Of a stretch of DNA of 64,000 nucleotides, positions 63,262 to 64,000 are shown one piece after another (position 1 is the first letter of the stretch; every line of letters begins with the position of its first letter). Origin of the DNA: Prauserella alba (lineage in GTDB: Bacteria > Actinomycetota > Actinomycetes > Mycobacteriales > Pseudonocardiaceae); contig NZ_JAMTCH010000003.1 in assembly GCF_024171735.1 (NCBI RefSeq), positions 298,841-362,840 on the forward strand, in the 5' to 3' direction. The position numbers and the translations under genes are program-made. The notes under the pieces are model-generated. The model had not been told where the DNA came from, searched no databases, and was given only the letters and a program-made list of their open reading frames with translations.

Positions 63262-64000
63262 ATGGCCCCGGCCGAGTCCGCCCGACCGTCCCCCTCTTCG
63301 ACACCGCGACCCACGACGCAGCTTCCGCGATCGCAGTTTCCCCATTCGCAACTTCCCGATTCGCAGCGACCGCTGCCGTCACGGCGCCGGTTCGCGCGGG
63401 CGGTGAAGACGCTCGCGGCGACGGTGCTGCTGCTCGTCGTGCCCATGGCGGGGGTGGCCTACGCCGACCCGCCCGCCGCGTTGCCCGCGAACCACGCCGA
63501 GGCCGACGGCCGATGGCAGCCGGCGTTCGACTACGACACCGACGGCTGCTATCCGACGCCCGCGATCGGTCCCGACGGCGCCCTGAACGAGGGACTCGAC
63601 AACTCGGGCGCCTTGAACGGCAACTGCCGCGACGCCTCCGATCTGGACAACACGAACTCCTACTCGCGGTCCACGTGCGACGGTGACTGGTGCGCCTACC
63701 TGTACGACCTGTACTTCGAGAAGGATCAGGCCGTTCCCGGACTCGACGCGTTCGGCCACCGGCACGACATCGAGCACGTCGTCGTCTGGGTCCGTGGTGG
63801 CGACAGCGCCGAGTACGTGTCGGTGTCGGCGCACGGCGACTACTCGACCCACCCGGCCTCCGAGATGCAGTGGGAGGGCACGCACCCGAAGATCGTCTAC
63901 CACAAGGACGGCGCCGGTACGCACTGCTTCCGGCTCGCCTCCACAGGCGACGAACCGCCCGAGAACCATTACGGCACCTGGCAATACCCGGACCTGGTGA
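63262..64000 (+). CDS. Secreted necrosis-inducing (NPP1/NLP) family protein, cut by window end
   Basis: The first 246 residues of an exported NLP-fold protein. The N-terminus of about 45 residues carries pentapeptide repeats (TQLPR SQFPH SQLPD SQRPL). A basic stretch SRRRFARAVKT precedes a signal-peptide-like helix LAATVLLLVVPMAGVAYA, cleaved near residue 68. The NLP hallmark heptapeptide appears as GHRHDIE (165-171), followed by HVVVWVRGG; the canonical form is GHRHDWE, so Trp is Ile here. Four cysteines (GCYPTP, NCRDAS, STCDGD, WCAYL) suggest disulfides. ATG 63262 follows GAGAGGACCTCC. NLPs bind plant sphingolipids or act in saprophytic lifestyles; cytotoxicity is not implied. The stop lies beyond the window. 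Confidence 0.87.
   Translation, partial: MAPAESARPSPSSTPRPTTQLPRSQFPHSQLPDSQRPLPSRRRFARAVKTLAATVLLLVVPMAGVAYADPPAALPANHAEADGRWQPAFDYDTDGCYPTPAIGPDGALNEGLDNSGALNGNCRDASDLDNTNSYSRSTCDGDWCAYLYDLYFEKDQAVPGLDAFGHRHDIEHVVVWVRGGDSAEYVSVSAHGDYSTHPASEMQWEGTHPKIVYHKDGAGTHCFRLASTGDEPPENHYGTWQYPDLV

Overview
The window is GC-rich (about 70%) actinobacterial chromosome with GTG/ATG starts, 1-8 bp gene overlaps and no tRNA, rRNA, phage or insertion-sequence genes that I can see. An EmbA/B/C-type arabinosyltransferase, a two-subunit glutamate synthase and the gene order iscS-mnmA-(MetE-like)-ligA-ACT-gatCAB-lppZ (the M. tuberculosis Rv3025c-Rv3006 order, recalled from memory) point to an arabinogalactan-walled actinomycete. 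Dispersed palindromes and short tandem repeats make Pseudonocardiaceae (Amycolatopsis/Saccharomonospora-like) the best guess; the genus cannot be fixed from this window.

Positions 1-26,060 hold a nearly complete adenosylcobalamin pathway in several blocks: cobN (cut by the window start) divergent from cobG-cobH-cobIJ-nitroreductase; cobK divergent from cbiD; cobL-cobM; a B12-riboswitch-led operon chelatase-cobO-cobB-cobC; cobU-cobT-cobS divergent from cobD; and a second B12 riboswitch ahead of the cobalt importer cbtB-cbtA. Corrin ring methylation, cobalt insertion, adenosylation, lower-loop assembly and cobalt uptake are therefore encoded together, with cobyrinate synthesis and cobalt uptake under B12 feedback. 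The ring-contraction set mixes aerobic-type CobG/CobN with anaerobic-type CbiD. Between cbiD and cobM sits a small accessory block: a secreted disulfide protein, an Erm 23S rRNA methyltransferase and a DedA-like membrane protein. The erm gene is preceded by a 17-codon leader peptide with an Arg-Leu-Arg stalling motif and a hairpin that masks its ribosome-binding site, so it reads as a macrolide-inducible resistance gene.

Positions 26,060-45,500 carry a Tat-exported metallophosphoesterase with a LamG-like domain; gltB-gltD with an intercistronic hairpin; a three-gene operon of hydroxyacid-oxoacid transhydrogenase, an FAD/Fe-S D-2-hydroxyacid (probably D-2-hydroxyglutarate) dehydrogenase and an MhpD-type hydratase; an atypical APH-fold kinase; a drug-efflux MFS gene under a MerR-type operator; and the sulfur-transfer pair cysteine desulfurase-MnmA. 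Positions 45,500-64,000 carry an acyl-CoA synthetase, the conserved ligA/gatCAB housekeeping block, lppZ, a 2-hydroxyacid dehydrogenase, a TetR regulator and SDR enzyme that share an 11-bp promoter motif, and the start of a secreted NLP (NPP1) protein.

The least explained signal is a dispersed family of short units with the core GCAACACG or GCAGGACACG repeated at exactly 21 bp, two helical turns. It occurs in both orientations in at least five intergenic gaps, with degenerate or single units elsewhere, one copy inside the coding linker of the chelatase gene and one unit overlapping the erm attenuator. A second family, a near-perfect palindrome with 23-bp arms, occurs twice 30 kb apart.
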